Shown here: piece by piece, positions 1 through 6,131 of the stretch | How positions within the stretch are numbered: the first letter of the stretch is position 1 | How the letters are laid out: each line of letters begins with the position of its first letter | Virus record (IMG/VR): IMGVR_UViG_3300044623_001560 | Span: 1-20,164 of that record | DNA length: 20,164 bases | Direction: 5' to 3' (one strand) | From: a virus | The notes under the pieces: model-generated | The model's database searches: none | What the model saw: only the letters and a program-made list of their open reading frames with translations | What the model was told of the DNA's origin: nothing | Position numbers and translations under genes: made by a program

Positions 1-2
1 TC

Positions 3-260
3 CGCGAATTGCGTACCGCTTTCTTTGCGTATTCCAAAAGTGACCTTTCAAGAAAGAAAAAGTCCGCTTTGAAATCTCATCTTGCGACAATCCGCGAAAT
101 TTCGCGCCGGACTCTCCGCCATAGGGGGATGAGTGAAAATGAGATAAAAGCGATTTGCATGAAAATCGCACGTTTCAATGAATACGTGAAACTAGGAAAA
201 GCGGTGATTGCATCCAAGCGGATTCAATCAGGCCCTTGGATGCCTCTCGCGGCCCTTTAA
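3..260 (+). CDS. partial hypothetical protein, 5' end outside window
   Basis: The frame is open from the window edge to a TAA at 258-260, so this is probably the 3' end of a longer gene. A TTG at 9 could also start an 83-residue protein, but it has no ribosome-binding signal. The visible product is basic and mostly helical, rich in Lys and Arg, with KKKSALKSHL near the start and RRTLRHRGMSENEIKAI in the middle. I recognise no catalytic motif or family. A strong hairpin terminator begins 20 bp after the stop, so this is the last gene of its transcription unit. GC is lower here (about 53% in 61-120) than in the clamp gene. Confidence 0.5.
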   Translation, partial: RELRTAFFAYSKSDLSRKKKSALKSHLATIREISRRTLRHRGMSENEIKAICMKIARFNEYVKLGKAVIASKRIQSGPWMPLAAL

Positions 261-279
261 ATTAACCCAAAAAATAAAA

Positions 280-312
280 GCCGACACCCTTGCACAAGGG
301 TGTCGGCTTTTT
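280..312 (+). terminator. Rho-independent terminator built around a palindromic repeat
   Basis: A 13-bp perfect stem, GCCGACACCCTTG with CAAGGGTGTCGGC, closes on CA and is followed by five T and preceded by AAAATAAAA. The inner six base pairs of each arm are the dispersed CCCTTG-CA-CAAGGG palindrome. The outer seven base pairs are unique to this copy. It ends the unit of the first gene. Confidence 0.85.
287..300. repeat. dispersed palindrome copy 1 (centre CA)
   Basis: CCCTTGCACAAGGG, forming the apex of the terminator stem at 280-312. This is the only copy whose flanks extend the symmetry with non-consensus bases (GACA/TGTC instead of AAA/TTT). Confidence 0.85.
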
Positions 313-313
313 C

Positions 314-937
314 ATGAAGATGAAAACACCATTTCAAATCTGGAAAGAAAATGAAGCCGCTCCGCCCGTCTGGTCTCGCACCCGTCCGCCCGGCCCCATC
401 CGCTCAAATGATCTGCCGCACGTCGGCCCTTGGATTGAGCCCGCCCCCGTCCCCAAGCTATCCAAAGCATCCAATGCTAGGCTCCGCCGTCTTGGCTTTC
501 CTGCCACCACTAGGTCACTTGCACCGTGCAAGAACCTTCACGCCGTCATGGAATTCTACCAATACGAAGACAAGGAAACATCCACGCCCGCCCATTGGAC
601 GGATTACTTTGTCGATGACAGGATCATTTTCATCCCGACGGGAAAAATTAAGACGCTGAAAAATGGCGAGCTCCGACCAGAAAAGGCCCGCGTCATCATC
701 TGGTCTCGCGCCGTCACCATCGGCACCACGCGCTATCAATTCAGCTCTGCCGCCAAGGTCGTCACCATGACCAACACCGCCGCACCCGACCGAGAAGGTG
801 ACTACTCCAAGCTAAATGACGCTCCAGTCAATCCGCTGGCAATCCGCCGCACTCCCGAGCAAGTCACCGAAATTTTCCGCCGCGTCCTGCCGAATGAGGC
901 CACCGCGCTCGCTTCCCATCTTTTCAATGGCAAGTGA
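314..937 (+). CDS. hypothetical protein, about 207 residues
   Basis: The frame extends back to a TTG at 290, but that codon lies inside the terminator hairpin, so the ATG at 314 (MKMKTPFQ) or at 320 is the likely start. The N-terminal 80 residues are rich in Pro and Arg and look disordered. The C-terminal 120 residues look folded, with a strand-rich stretch (YFVDDRIIFIPTGKIKTL) and a helical end. I recognise no family or catalytic motif. The gene stands alone between two strong terminators, so it is a single-gene unit. No Shine-Dalgarno sequence is visible. Length and codon use (C-ending codons) support a real gene. Confidence 0.7.
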   Translation: MKMKTPFQIWKENEAAPPVWSRTRPPGPIRSNDLPHVGPWIEPAPVPKLSKASNARLRRLGFPATTRSLAPCKNLHAVMEFYQYEDKETSTPAHWTDYFVDDRIIFIPTGKIKTLKNGELRPEKARVIIWSRAVTIGTTRYQFSSAAKVVTMTNTAAPDREGDYSKLNDAPVNPLAIRRTPEQVTEIFRRVLPNEATALASHLFNGK

Positions 938-943
938 TTCGCC

Positions 944-973
944 AAGCCGAGGCACTCGCCTCGGCTTTTTTTT
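944..973 (+). terminator. Rho-independent terminator
   Basis: AAGCCGAGGC pairs with GCCTCGGCTT around an ACTC loop and runs into eight T. It lies 7 bp after the stop of the 314-937 gene and ends that unit. An alternative GTG start at 934 for the next frame would place this hairpin inside a coding sequence, which argues for the ATG at 997. Confidence 0.88.
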
Positions 974-996
974 CCCTTATTTTTTTCCGTCCGTCC

Positions 997-1212
997 ATGA
1001 AACCACCCATCTCCAAGCCCGTCACCAAACCCGCACCGCCCTCGCATCACGCCTTCCTGGCCGCCTTGCGTATCGCGCGAAAGGCTGAAATTCAGAGAAT
1101 TCAGAATTCTCTCCGTGACCTTCGCGACCATGACCACCGCCCCGACAAGGATGCGGCGTGGTACGCCATCATCGATGGCTTGCAAGCCCTCACCCATATC
1201 CAACCCGAATGA
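997..1212 (+). CDS. small hypothetical protein, 71 residues
   Basis: The ATG at 997 comes just after the preceding terminator. The product has a Pro/Lys-rich start (MKPPISKPVTKPAPP) followed by a charged amphipathic helix (about residues 20-50) and a C-terminal segment DKDAAWYAIIDGLQAL. No family is recognised. The stop overlaps the next start (ATGA at 1209-1212), so the two are probably translationally coupled. The codons for IQRIQNSL form a 19-bp inverted repeat. The gene lies between two terminators and may share a unit with the 1209-1373 gene. Confidence 0.6.
   Translation: MKPPISKPVTKPAPPSHHAFLAALRIARKAEIQRIQNSLRDLRDHDHRPDKDAAWYAIIDGLQALTHIQPE
1094..1112. repeat. 19-bp inverted repeat inside coding sequence
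   Basis: AGAGAATTC-A-GAATTCTCT has 9-bp perfect arms around a single A and contains two GAATTC sites. It also reads as a short tandem of ATTCAG-like units. It sits inside the 997-1212 gene, whose surroundings are much more GC-rich. A role as an operator or as a replication-slippage product cannot be told apart. Confidence 0.6.
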
Positions 1213-1373
1213 AAGTCACCGTCAACTGCATCACGTCCGAAGGTCGCCGCCACTACACCGCGACCAACCGCAAAGGCGAAACCGTCACCGCCACCGTCGC
1301 CGATTGCGGCCACGGCGGACACCTCTTCTGGCAGAAAGTCCTCGGCACTTGGCCGAAGGCTTACGTCCACTGA
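1209..1373 (+). CDS. small hypothetical protein, 54 residues
   Basis: The ATG at 1209 overlaps the preceding TGA (ATGA), the usual junction in this element, so I prefer it over the upstream GTG at 1158 in the same frame. The product begins MKVTVNCITSEGRR and has a beta-rich pattern (HYTATNRKGETVTATVADC) followed by GHGGHLFW. Two Cys and several His suggest a possible metal site, but the spacing matches no family I know. Coupled to the 997-1212 gene. A copy of the dispersed palindrome follows 12 bp after the stop. Confidence 0.6.
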   Translation: MKVTVNCITSEGRRHYTATNRKGETVTATVADCGHGGHLFWQKVLGTWPKAYVH

Positions 1374-1384
1374 AATTTCACAAA

Positions 1385-1398
1385 CCCTTGCACAAGGG
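1385..1398. repeat. dispersed palindrome copy 2 (centre CA)
   Basis: AAACCCTTGCACAAGGGTTT, full 20-bp form at 1382-1401, in the 65-bp gap before the 1439 gene. A separate 10-bp palindrome, TGAAATTTCA, lies just upstream at 1371-1380 and includes the preceding stop codon. Confidence 0.9.
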
Positions 1399-1438
1399 TT
1401 TCACACTCTCCTGAAAACCAACTAATGAAAACACCACC

Positions 1439-2479
1439 ATGAAACCACCGAAAATCGAACTCGCCCCGTGCCTGTCTCTTGAAGACGTCGCCGGGCTCAC
1501 CGTCAATGCCACTTGCGACCTTTACGCGAACCGCGTAAAAGTCGCAAGCCGAGTCTTCATCGAGCAAGGCAAGCTCGTCCACCACCTCCGCAAAGATGGC
1601 AAGCTAAAAGCTGGCCAGAGCATCTACGGCCTGCTTCAGGCCAAGGGTGCCAGCGAAGGTTCCATCCAGTCCGCCGTGGTCGTCGCCGACCTCATCGACG
1701 CACTGATCCTGCCCGGCCATCTCACCGAGGCCCGCTTTGACGAGTGCATCACCTTCCGCGTTTCGCGGATGGGTCGCCAACTCTTCCAAGGCAAGGCCAA
1801 GTCGGGTCTCAAGCTCGACGGCCCCGCCCTCGCCGCCCTCATGCAGTCTGGCACCACCGCCGCCGTCGGCGCGGAGCTTGACTGTCTCTGCGAGCACGGC
1901 GTGACCATCGCCGAGCGTGAATCCGCGCAAGCCGCCGCCATCGCCCAAGCCGACGCCGACCGCAAGGTCGCCGCCGCCCTCACCGAGATCCAGAAAGCGG
2001 AAGCCGCCGCCAAGGTCATCTCCGACGCCGAAGAGGCGAAGGAAAAAGCCGACGCCGCCGCTGCCGCCGCCGCCATCCCCGCCAACGTCACCCCGATCAC
2101 CGCGCCGACCCCCACCCCAGCGCCGACCGTCACCGCCCCCGAGCCGACCAAGGAGACCATCGCCGAGGCAATCGTCGCCGTGATAGCCGAGCTTGAGGAC
2201 GACGACGTGCCCGACGACGTGCCCGAGACCGACGAAACCGAGGACGAAGCACCCGCCCCCCTCGTGGTGGATGGCACCAAGAGCAAAGGCCCCCCGCCCG
2301 CGCCGCCCGTCAAGCCTGCCATCACCCTCGTCTCCGTCACCATGGAGATCGACGCCGCCCTCACCCGCGCCATGTCCGCCGACGGACTCAACGCCGAGGA
2401 CACCGAGAAGCTCGTCCACTACCTCCGCGGCATCACCGCCAGCATCGAATCCACTCTGGATTCCCTCAAGGTGGCTTAA
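1439..2479 (+). CDS. hypothetical protein with Ala-rich coiled coil and acidic linker, 346 residues
   Basis: Residues 1-150 look like a folded domain (SIYGLLQAKGASEGSIQSAV, then a helix-rich part ending near ELDCLCEHGV). Residues 157-212 form an Ala/Glu/Lys-rich helix with coiled-coil character. Residues 213-238 are a Pro/Thr linker. Residues 251-271 are strongly acidic. The C-terminal 50 residues form a second helical unit (MEIDAALTRAMSADGL, then TEKLVHYLRGI). I do not recognise the family. Domain, coiled coil, linker and C-terminal helices are typical of scaffold or adaptor proteins, but that is only inference. The ATG at 1439 has an A/C-rich leader with no Shine-Dalgarno sequence. A strong terminator follows, so this is a single-gene unit. 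A long antisense frame here is a codon-bias artefact. Confidence 0.75.
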   Translation: MKPPKIELAPCLSLEDVAGLTVNATCDLYANRVKVASRVFIEQGKLVHHLRKDGKLKAGQSIYGLLQAKGASEGSIQSAVVVADLIDALILPGHLTEARFDECITFRVSRMGRQLFQGKAKSGLKLDGPALAALMQSGTTAAVGAELDCLCEHGVTIAERESAQAAAIAQADADRKVAAALTEIQKAEAAAKVISDAEEAKEKADAAAAAAAIPANVTPITAPTPTPAPTVTAPEPTKETIAEAIVAVIAELEDDDVPDDVPETDETEDEAPAPLVVDGTKSKGPPPAPPVKPAITLVSVTMEIDAALTRAMSADGLNAEDTEKLVHYLRGITASIESTLDSLKVA

Positions 2480-2533
2480 CTCCCAAGAGAAGACAAATAG
2501 ATCCCCCGATGGACGCGCTTCCAGAATGCGCCT

Positions 2534-2570
2534 GGCCCGACCTGCTTCCAAGCAGGTCGGGCCTTTTTTT
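2534..2570 (+). terminator. Rho-independent terminator
   Basis: GGCCCGACCTGCTT pairs perfectly over 14 bp with AAGCAGGTCGGGCC around CC, followed by seven T. It lies 54 bp after the stop of the 1439-2479 gene and isolates that gene from the small gene at 2630. Confidence 0.92.
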
Positions 2571-2629
2571 GTGAAGGGTAGAGGCCGCCGTCCGGCTCTC
2601 TCCCATCCAACATCCAACATCCAAATATC

Positions 2630-2809
2630 ATGAACGCCACCATCGAAAACAATATGCTCGTCGTCCGCATTCCCATGAACGCCGTGCCCACCCCGTCCGC
2701 CTCCGGCAAGACCCTGTCCGTCGCCAGCTCTGGCGGGAACAAGTCCACCACCGTCCAGGTGAACGGCCAGCCAGTCATCATCGGCCTTAACGCTTACATC
2801 AAGCGTTAA
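2630..2809 (+). CDS. small hypothetical protein, 59 residues
   Basis: ATG at 2630, preceded by a C/A-rich leader made of repeated CATCCAA units and no Shine-Dalgarno sequence. The product begins MNATIENNMLVVRIPMNAVP, then has a Ser/Gly/Thr-rich stretch (SASGKTLSVASSGGNKSTTV) and ends QVNGQPVIIGLNAYIKR. The alternation of hydrophobic and polar residues suggests a small beta-sheet protein. The first half (ENNMLVVRIPM) recalls small phage or plasmid proteins, but I cannot name a family. It stands between a strong terminator and the dyad-rich non-coding region, so it is probably transcribed alone or from a promoter near 2580-2620. Clean C-ending codon use supports it being real. Confidence 0.65.
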   Translation: MNATIENNMLVVRIPMNAVPTPSASGKTLSVASSGGNKSTTVQVNGQPVIIGLNAYIKR

Positions 2810-2820
2810 GCCGTCCACTC

Positions 2821-2884
2821 TTCCCGCTGCTCTGCCGCATACCGTTCGACTCTCCCCCGAGCCGCCGGCCGCAGACAGCGGGAA
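2821..2884. repeat. long inverted repeat A (14 paired bp, 35-nt loop)
   Basis: TTCCCGCTG at 2821-2829 pairs with CAGCGGGAA at 2876-2884. After a single bulged C at 2830, TCTGC at 2831-2835 pairs with GCAGA at 2871-2875. The loop is 2836-2870. There is no T run on the plus side, so this is not an ordinary terminator. Confidence 0.75.
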
Positions 2885-2904
2885 CCCACCTCCCCCGAAA
2901 AAAA

Positions 2905-2965
2905 TTTCCTGCGTCGTGCGAGTAAGTATGGATTGCAACCGACCGTCGATACACGACGCAGGAAA
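2905..2965. repeat. long inverted repeat B (14 bp perfect, 33-nt loop)
   Basis: TTTCCTGCGTCGTG at 2905-2918 is perfectly complementary to CACGACGCAGGAAA at 2952-2965. Seven A precede the left arm (2898-2904), so on the minus strand the stem would be followed by seven T, as in a terminator, although the loop is unusually long. The arms occur nowhere else that I can see in the window. Confidence 0.85.
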
Positions 2966-2978
2966 ACCCGCGCAACGA

Positions 2979-2992
2979 CCCTTGCGCAAGGG
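2979..2992. repeat. dispersed palindrome copy 3 (centre CG)
   Basis: CCCTTGCGCAAGGG, a perfect 14-bp palindrome. It is flanked by A on the left and TTTTT on the right and lies 13 bp after inverted repeat B. Confidence 0.9.
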
Positions 2993-3016
2993 TTTTTGAG
3001 TCATTCGTGATTCAAA

Positions 3017-3030
3017 CCCTTGCGCAAGGG
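3017..3030. repeat. dispersed palindrome copy 4 (centre CG)
   Basis: AAACCCTTGCGCAAGGGTTT in full 20-bp form at 3014-3033. It lies 22 bp upstream of the next ATG and 38 bp centre to centre from copy 3. These are the only two copies arranged as a close pair. Confidence 0.9.
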
Positions 3031-3052
3031 TTTCTCAAAACTCTCTCGAATC

Positions 3053-3466
3053 ATGATAACCACCGTCCACATTTTCCACAAACCCGAAGAAGCCGAAGCA
3101 TTCATGTTCGGCATCGACCATGCTTCCCACCCACTTGACGGATGGTTCGCCACCGATCTCGGCCCCGAGCCCAACGAAGTCACCGTCCGCGACTACCGCC
3201 TAGACCCTTCCGATGCAGACGCAGACCACCGCCTAGACCCTCCCGCCGTGGTCTACGACCACCGCCTGCAAATCTCCAATCCTATCATCACCACGCTGCA
3301 GGTCGTCTCGCGCTTGCCACGGATTCCACCCAGCAAACTCCTCGAAGAACTCGAGCAAAGAGTTAGCGATATGATCTCAAACGACAAGGAAAGTGGTGAG
3401 CACAAAGATGCCACTCCGCTCGACTACGTCCGCTGGGCAATCGAAGAGATCGAAGAAAACCAATAA
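3053..3466 (+). CDS. hypothetical protein, 137 residues
   Basis: The frame opens back to a TTG at 3020 inside the palindrome, but the ATG at 3053 (MITTVHIFHKPEEAEAFMFG) is the natural start. The N-terminal half alternates strands and helices. Two short near-repeats, DYRLDP and DHRLDP, followed by YDHRLQ, occupy about residues 44-77. The C-terminal 50 residues form a charged helix (PPSKLLEELEQRVSDMI). No known family. The next gene, the sliding clamp, starts 10 bp after the stop, so the two are probably co-transcribed. Its position just after the dyad-rich region makes it a candidate replication accessory protein, by context only. Confidence 0.68.
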   Translation: MITTVHIFHKPEEAEAFMFGIDHASHPLDGWFATDLGPEPNEVTVRDYRLDPSDADADHRLDPPAVVYDHRLQISNPIITTLQVVSRLPRIPPSKLLEELEQRVSDMISNDKESGEHKDATPLDYVRWAIEEIEENQ

Positions 3467-3476
3467 ACCACACATC

Positions 3477-4637
3477 ATGTACCTATCCATTCCGTCCGCC
3501 ACCTATCGCGACTGCCTCACCACCGCCCGCACCGCCATGGTCACCCGTGGGAGCTTGCCCGTCCTTGCCATGCTCCACTTCCGCATCACCCCGGAAGCAC
3601 CCTATGTGCTGGAGGTCACCTCCACCGACCTCGACGTCTCGCTCACCCAGCTCATCCCGCTCACCGAGCCCGGCGGCCCCGGCGCCGTCTGCATTTCCCT
3701 CGCCTCGCTCACCGCCATCAAACCGGATCGCGGCACACCCGTCCGCATCGACCATGCGCCGCTCATGAAGCAGTTCAACTCGGACACCCCAGACGCCCAG
3801 ATCCTCTACGTCAAGGCCGGTCACTCCGCCGCCGCCCATCTGGAAATCCTCCCGTCCGAGGACTTTCCCCACTGGACTAACCCGCCCGGCCCCGAGGAAT
3901 TTACCTGCCTCATCCCAGGCCGCACCCTCCAGTGCATCGCGGAGTCCATCGCCTTCCAGTCCACCGAGGAGACCCGCCCCGTCCTTAACGGCGTCCTACT
4001 CTCGCCGGATGCCGGTGGCACCATCGTCGCCACCAACGGTCGGATGCTCGCCAAATGGCAAAGCAAAGTCACGCCGGAGGAAGTCATCCTGCCGAGAAAA
4101 GCCTGCAATGTGCTCACCAAGCTCGGCCTGTCCTCCGCCACCTGCGCCATCACCCGCGAGTATGATGACCACAACACCTCCATCTCGTTCCGCAGCAGCA
4201 AGTCCGTCCTACACACCAAACTCGTTCCGGGTAAATTCCCGAACTACCAAGCAGTGATCCCCGAGACGGACTCCCTCACCCTTAACTCCGCCATCACCTT
4301 TGCCGACCCCGTCGGCATCTCCTCTTGGCTCTCATCCCTGCCCGTCCCCAAAAATACCAGCTCCGTCCGCCTCTGCCCGCGCCTCCCGCACTTTGTAGAC
4401 ATCATCCACGAGCAAGGCCACCTCACCGTCACTGCCTATCTGCAAAATAATCCTCCCGAGATCGCCTTCGCTCCCAAGCTACTCGCCACCGCCCTCGCCA
4501 TCATTCCCGGCACCCTCCATCTCACCGATGATACGAGCCCCGGCGTCCTCCGCCACAGCCACGCCCTCGCCGTCCTCATGCCCATGCGCATCACCGCCCC
4601 CGCCTCCACGGAATCCAACGAATCCGCCGCCGCCTAA
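3477..4637 (+). CDS. dnaN: DNA polymerase III beta subunit-like sliding clamp
   Basis: A 386-residue protein of normal DnaN length (E. coli beta is 366). DnaN forms a ring around DNA that tethers polymerase and other partners. Several DnaN landmarks are visible: LPVLAMLHF (28-36), TRPVLNGVLL (166-175), IVATNGRMLA (183-192), KFPNYQAVIP (253-262) and the C-terminal MPMRI (368-372), each matching a conserved segment of bacterial beta clamps. A 14-residue Ser/Ala-rich tail follows. The frame opens further upstream, but the ATG at 3477, 10 bp after the previous stop, gives the normal N terminus. A clamp on a phage-like element suggests it supplies its own processivity factor. No polymerase gene is visible in the window. 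I am confident of the family, less so of full function because of divergence. Confidence 0.93.
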   Translation: MYLSIPSATYRDCLTTARTAMVTRGSLPVLAMLHFRITPEAPYVLEVTSTDLDVSLTQLIPLTEPGGPGAVCISLASLTAIKPDRGTPVRIDHAPLMKQFNSDTPDAQILYVKAGHSAAAHLEILPSEDFPHWTNPPGPEEFTCLIPGRTLQCIAESIAFQSTEETRPVLNGVLLSPDAGGTIVATNGRMLAKWQSKVTPEEVILPRKACNVLTKLGLSSATCAITREYDDHNTSISFRSSKSVLHTKLVPGKFPNYQAVIPETDSLTLNSAITFADPVGISSWLSSLPVPKNTSSVRLCPRLPHFVDIIHEQGHLTVTAYLQNNPPEIAFAPKLLATALAIIPGTLHLTDDTSPGVLRHSHALAVLMPMRITAPASTESNESAAA

Positions 4638-4652
4638 CCAAACCTACCGACC

Positions 4653-5099
4653 ATGAAAACTTATAAAATCCCCTGCGGCTGGGAAGTCTACGGCTACTTA
4701 GAAATTGAGGCCGAATCATTAGAGGATGCGGTCGAGATCGCCGAAAGCGATGACACCAACCTACCTACTAAAAGTTCTTACACCGAAGGATCTTTTTGGG
4801 TTGATCGCGCGGAGATCGACGCCGTCACCGATTCCTATCCCCCGCCATCCAGCCCAAGCCATTGCTGTCGTCCGACCGAACTCCCCGATACCGTCACAAG
4901 AGTAGACGGGTACTGGAATGACGGCAAGCCGTTTGAAGGCTACTTGATCCATGAGTTTGACGGCCTTGAAGACGGAGACCATTACACGGACGACGAGATA
5001 TTCTTCTACGGCGTATCCCGCGCCACCATCGAGAAGTCGCTCGCCGAAAGCGGAGAATGCAAAGTAGACGACTTCGTCATCACCGCCATTGTGGACTAA
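4653..5099 (+). CDS. hypothetical acidic protein, 148 residues
   Basis: ATG at 4653 after the A/C-rich leader CTACCGACC. The first 55 residues (GYLEIEAESLEDAVEIAESD then a beta strand to SFWVDRAEID) resemble a recurring small phage and plasmid module, a strand followed by an EAESLEEA helix and a final strand with EVD. This is resemblance from memory, not a named family. The rest is acidic, with GYWNDGKPFEGYLIHEFDGL and DDEIFFYGVSR, and has two adjacent Cys (HCCRP). It lies 15 bp after the clamp gene and 3 bp before the next small gene, so it is part of the clamp operon. Confidence 0.7.
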   Translation: MKTYKIPCGWEVYGYLEIEAESLEDAVEIAESDDTNLPTKSSYTEGSFWVDRAEIDAVTDSYPPPSSPSHCCRPTELPDTVTRVDGYWNDGKPFEGYLIHEFDGLEDGDHYTDDEIFFYGVSRATIEKSLAESGECKVDDFVITAIVD

Positions 5100-5102
5100 A
5101 AC

Positions 5103-5279
5103 ATGACACTCCCTGAAATCATCGCCGCCCTTGCCGACGGCCTCACCGTCTGCTGGAAAAACACCAGCTACCAAGTGAAGGGCAAGCCAGATAACCTGCT
5201 GGTCTGCTGCACCTGGAATAACCACTGCATCGGCCTCAACGCCGACCACTTGCCGGAGGATTTCTTCATCCCCATCTGA
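5103..5279 (+). CDS. small hypothetical protein, 58 residues
   Basis: ATG at 5103, three bases after the preceding TAA. The product begins MTLPEIIAALADGLTVCWKN and ends DHLPEDFFIPI. The pattern is one helix followed by several strands (SYQVKGKPDNLLVCCTWNN, then CIGLN), with four Cys (17, 35, 36, 42). The compact alternation and tight spacing argue for a real gene. It looks like a small phage or plasmid protein of the kind that begins with a helix and a DG turn, but I cannot name the family. It ends the 3053-5279 run. A 152-bp gap with a palindrome copy follows. Confidence 0.65.
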   Translation: MTLPEIIAALADGLTVCWKNTSYQVKGKPDNLLVCCTWNNHCIGLNADHLPEDFFIPI

Positions 5280-5388
5280 GACCCTTTCTCTAGAGAGAAC
5301 CGCCCGCCGTGGCGAAAACCACCTCGCCCGGAGTCGGGACTGAGGAGGCCGTCCATTGCACCCGCCACGTCGGGCACACTCCCCTGCA

Positions 5389-5402
5389 CCCTTGTGCAAG
5401 GG
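5389..5402. repeat. dispersed palindrome copy 5 (centre TG)
   Basis: CCCTTGTGCAAGGG followed by TTTC, 29 bp upstream of the ATG at 5432. It lies in a 152-bp gap (5280-5431) that also has a 7-bp inverted repeat, CGTGGCG (5308-5314) with CGCCACG (5363-5369), enclosing a small CCCG-GAGT-CGGG hairpin. No reading frame there convinces me. Confidence 0.9.
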
Positions 5403-5431
5403 TTTCTCTCTCATCAATCCCCAAGATCATC

Positions 5432-5716
5432 ATGCCATACCAACTTTTACAACCTCGCTTCCCCATCGGGGAAACCTTCGCCACCCCCGGAGCACTCGCC
5501 CTAACCGACGTAGACCTCACCAAATACCTGCGCCGTCACCACTGCGGCGACTGGGGCGAGGAACTCTGCGAAGACGACAAGCAGGCCAACGAGGAATCGC
5601 TCAAAGACGGCACCCGCCTACTGAGCTGTTACCGCACCCCCGCAGGCGACCGCCTCTACATCATCACCGAGTGGGATCGCAGCCTGACCACCATCCTCCT
5701 ACCGGACGAATACTAA
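5432..5716 (+). CDS. conserved plasmid-associated hypothetical protein, 94 residues
   Basis: The frame runs back to a GTG at 5309, but the ATG at 5432 after the palindrome is the sensible start (MPYQLLQPRFPIGETFATPG). The pattern, an ATPGAL helix, then RHHCGDWGEELCEDD, then NEESLKDGTRLLSCYRT, then LYIITEWDRSLTTILLPDEY, matches from memory a widespread family of short proteins on plasmids and integrative elements, often annotated only as plasmid-related protein. Its function is unknown. Strong conservation of the GDWG, IITE-DRS-TT-LLP and final EY segments suggests a defined fold. It opens the 5432-7907 gene run. The palindrome 29 bp upstream may influence its expression. Confidence 0.82.
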   Translation: MPYQLLQPRFPIGETFATPGALALTDVDLTKYLRRHHCGDWGEELCEDDKQANEESLKDGTRLLSCYRTPAGDRLYIITEWDRSLTTILLPDEY

Positions 5717-5729
5717 CTACCAACTAACC

Positions 5730-6131
5730 ATGAATCCCTATCACAACTTTACCTTGAAACCGTGGAAAGTCGTCTGGCAAACCGACCTCGCCTGCGCCAA
5801 GGAATTCTTCGCGACCGAAGACGAAGCCCGTGCCGCCATCAACGGGACAAAAGCCCCTTTTCGCCCCTCGCCCGTCCTCTGGCCCACCGACGACAAAGAC
5901 CGCGCCACCCAATGCCTAGATCACCTACGCGATTTCATCGGCTCCGTCCTTACCCTCGCGATGGAGGATCAGGAACACTCCCTCTGCTACAATCTGGGAG
6001 AAATGGACTACGGCACCGTCGATGTCGTTGAAGAGATCATCGACGAGATCGAATCCGTCATCCTGCCGTATTTCGAGGACAACGATCCCATCTCCATGGG
6101 CTGGGTCAACGGTAGAACCGGACGACCATGA
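5730..6131 (+). CDS. hypothetical protein, 133 residues
   Basis: ATG at 5730, 13 bp after the previous stop, with leader AACTACCAACTAACC and no Shine-Dalgarno sequence. The first third has two aromatic strands (FTLKPWKVVWQTDLACAKEF) and an EDEARAAI helix. The second half is helical and acidic (HLRDFIGSVLTLAMEDQ, then VDVVEEIIDEIESVILPYFE). No family recognised. The stop overlaps the next ATG (ATGA at 6128-6131), so it is translationally coupled to the 74-residue gene. Confidence 0.68.
   Translation: MNPYHNFTLKPWKVVWQTDLACAKEFFATEDEARAAINGTKAPFRPSPVLWPTDDKDRATQCLDHLRDFIGSVLTLAMEDQEHSLCYNLGEMDYGTVDVVEEIIDEIESVILPYFEDNDPISMGWVNGRTGRP

Larger units (their letters stand above)
2810..3052. other. 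non-coding segment rich in dyad symmetry, upstream of the clamp genes
   Basis: I see no convincing reading frame in this 243-bp gap. It holds four dyads in a row: a 14-bp stem with one bulged base and a 35-nt loop, a 14-bp perfect stem with a 33-nt loop, and two copies of the dispersed palindrome (2979-2992 and 3017-3030) with 24 bp between them. It comes directly before the gene preceding the sliding clamp. Possible roles are an origin or partition site, a structured leader or non-coding RNA, or an operator array. The sequence alone does not decide between them. Confidence 0.6.

Noticed and set aside
290-316. TTG start at 290 for the gene ending at 937
   Set aside because: It lies within the terminator hairpin of the previous gene; ATG at 314 or 320 is more plausible.
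1604-3004. A 466-codon open frame on the minus strand
   Set aside because: It lies antisense to the 1439-2479 gene and runs through a strong terminator and the dyad region. Its product is low-complexity Gly/Asp-rich, as expected for the reverse of C-ending codons.
5280-5431. Hammerhead-ribozyme-like words (CTGAGGAG and CGAAAA) in the gap before the 5432 gene
   Set aside because: The words are in an order possible for a type II hammerhead, but the flanking bases do not pair as stem II, so the core cannot form.
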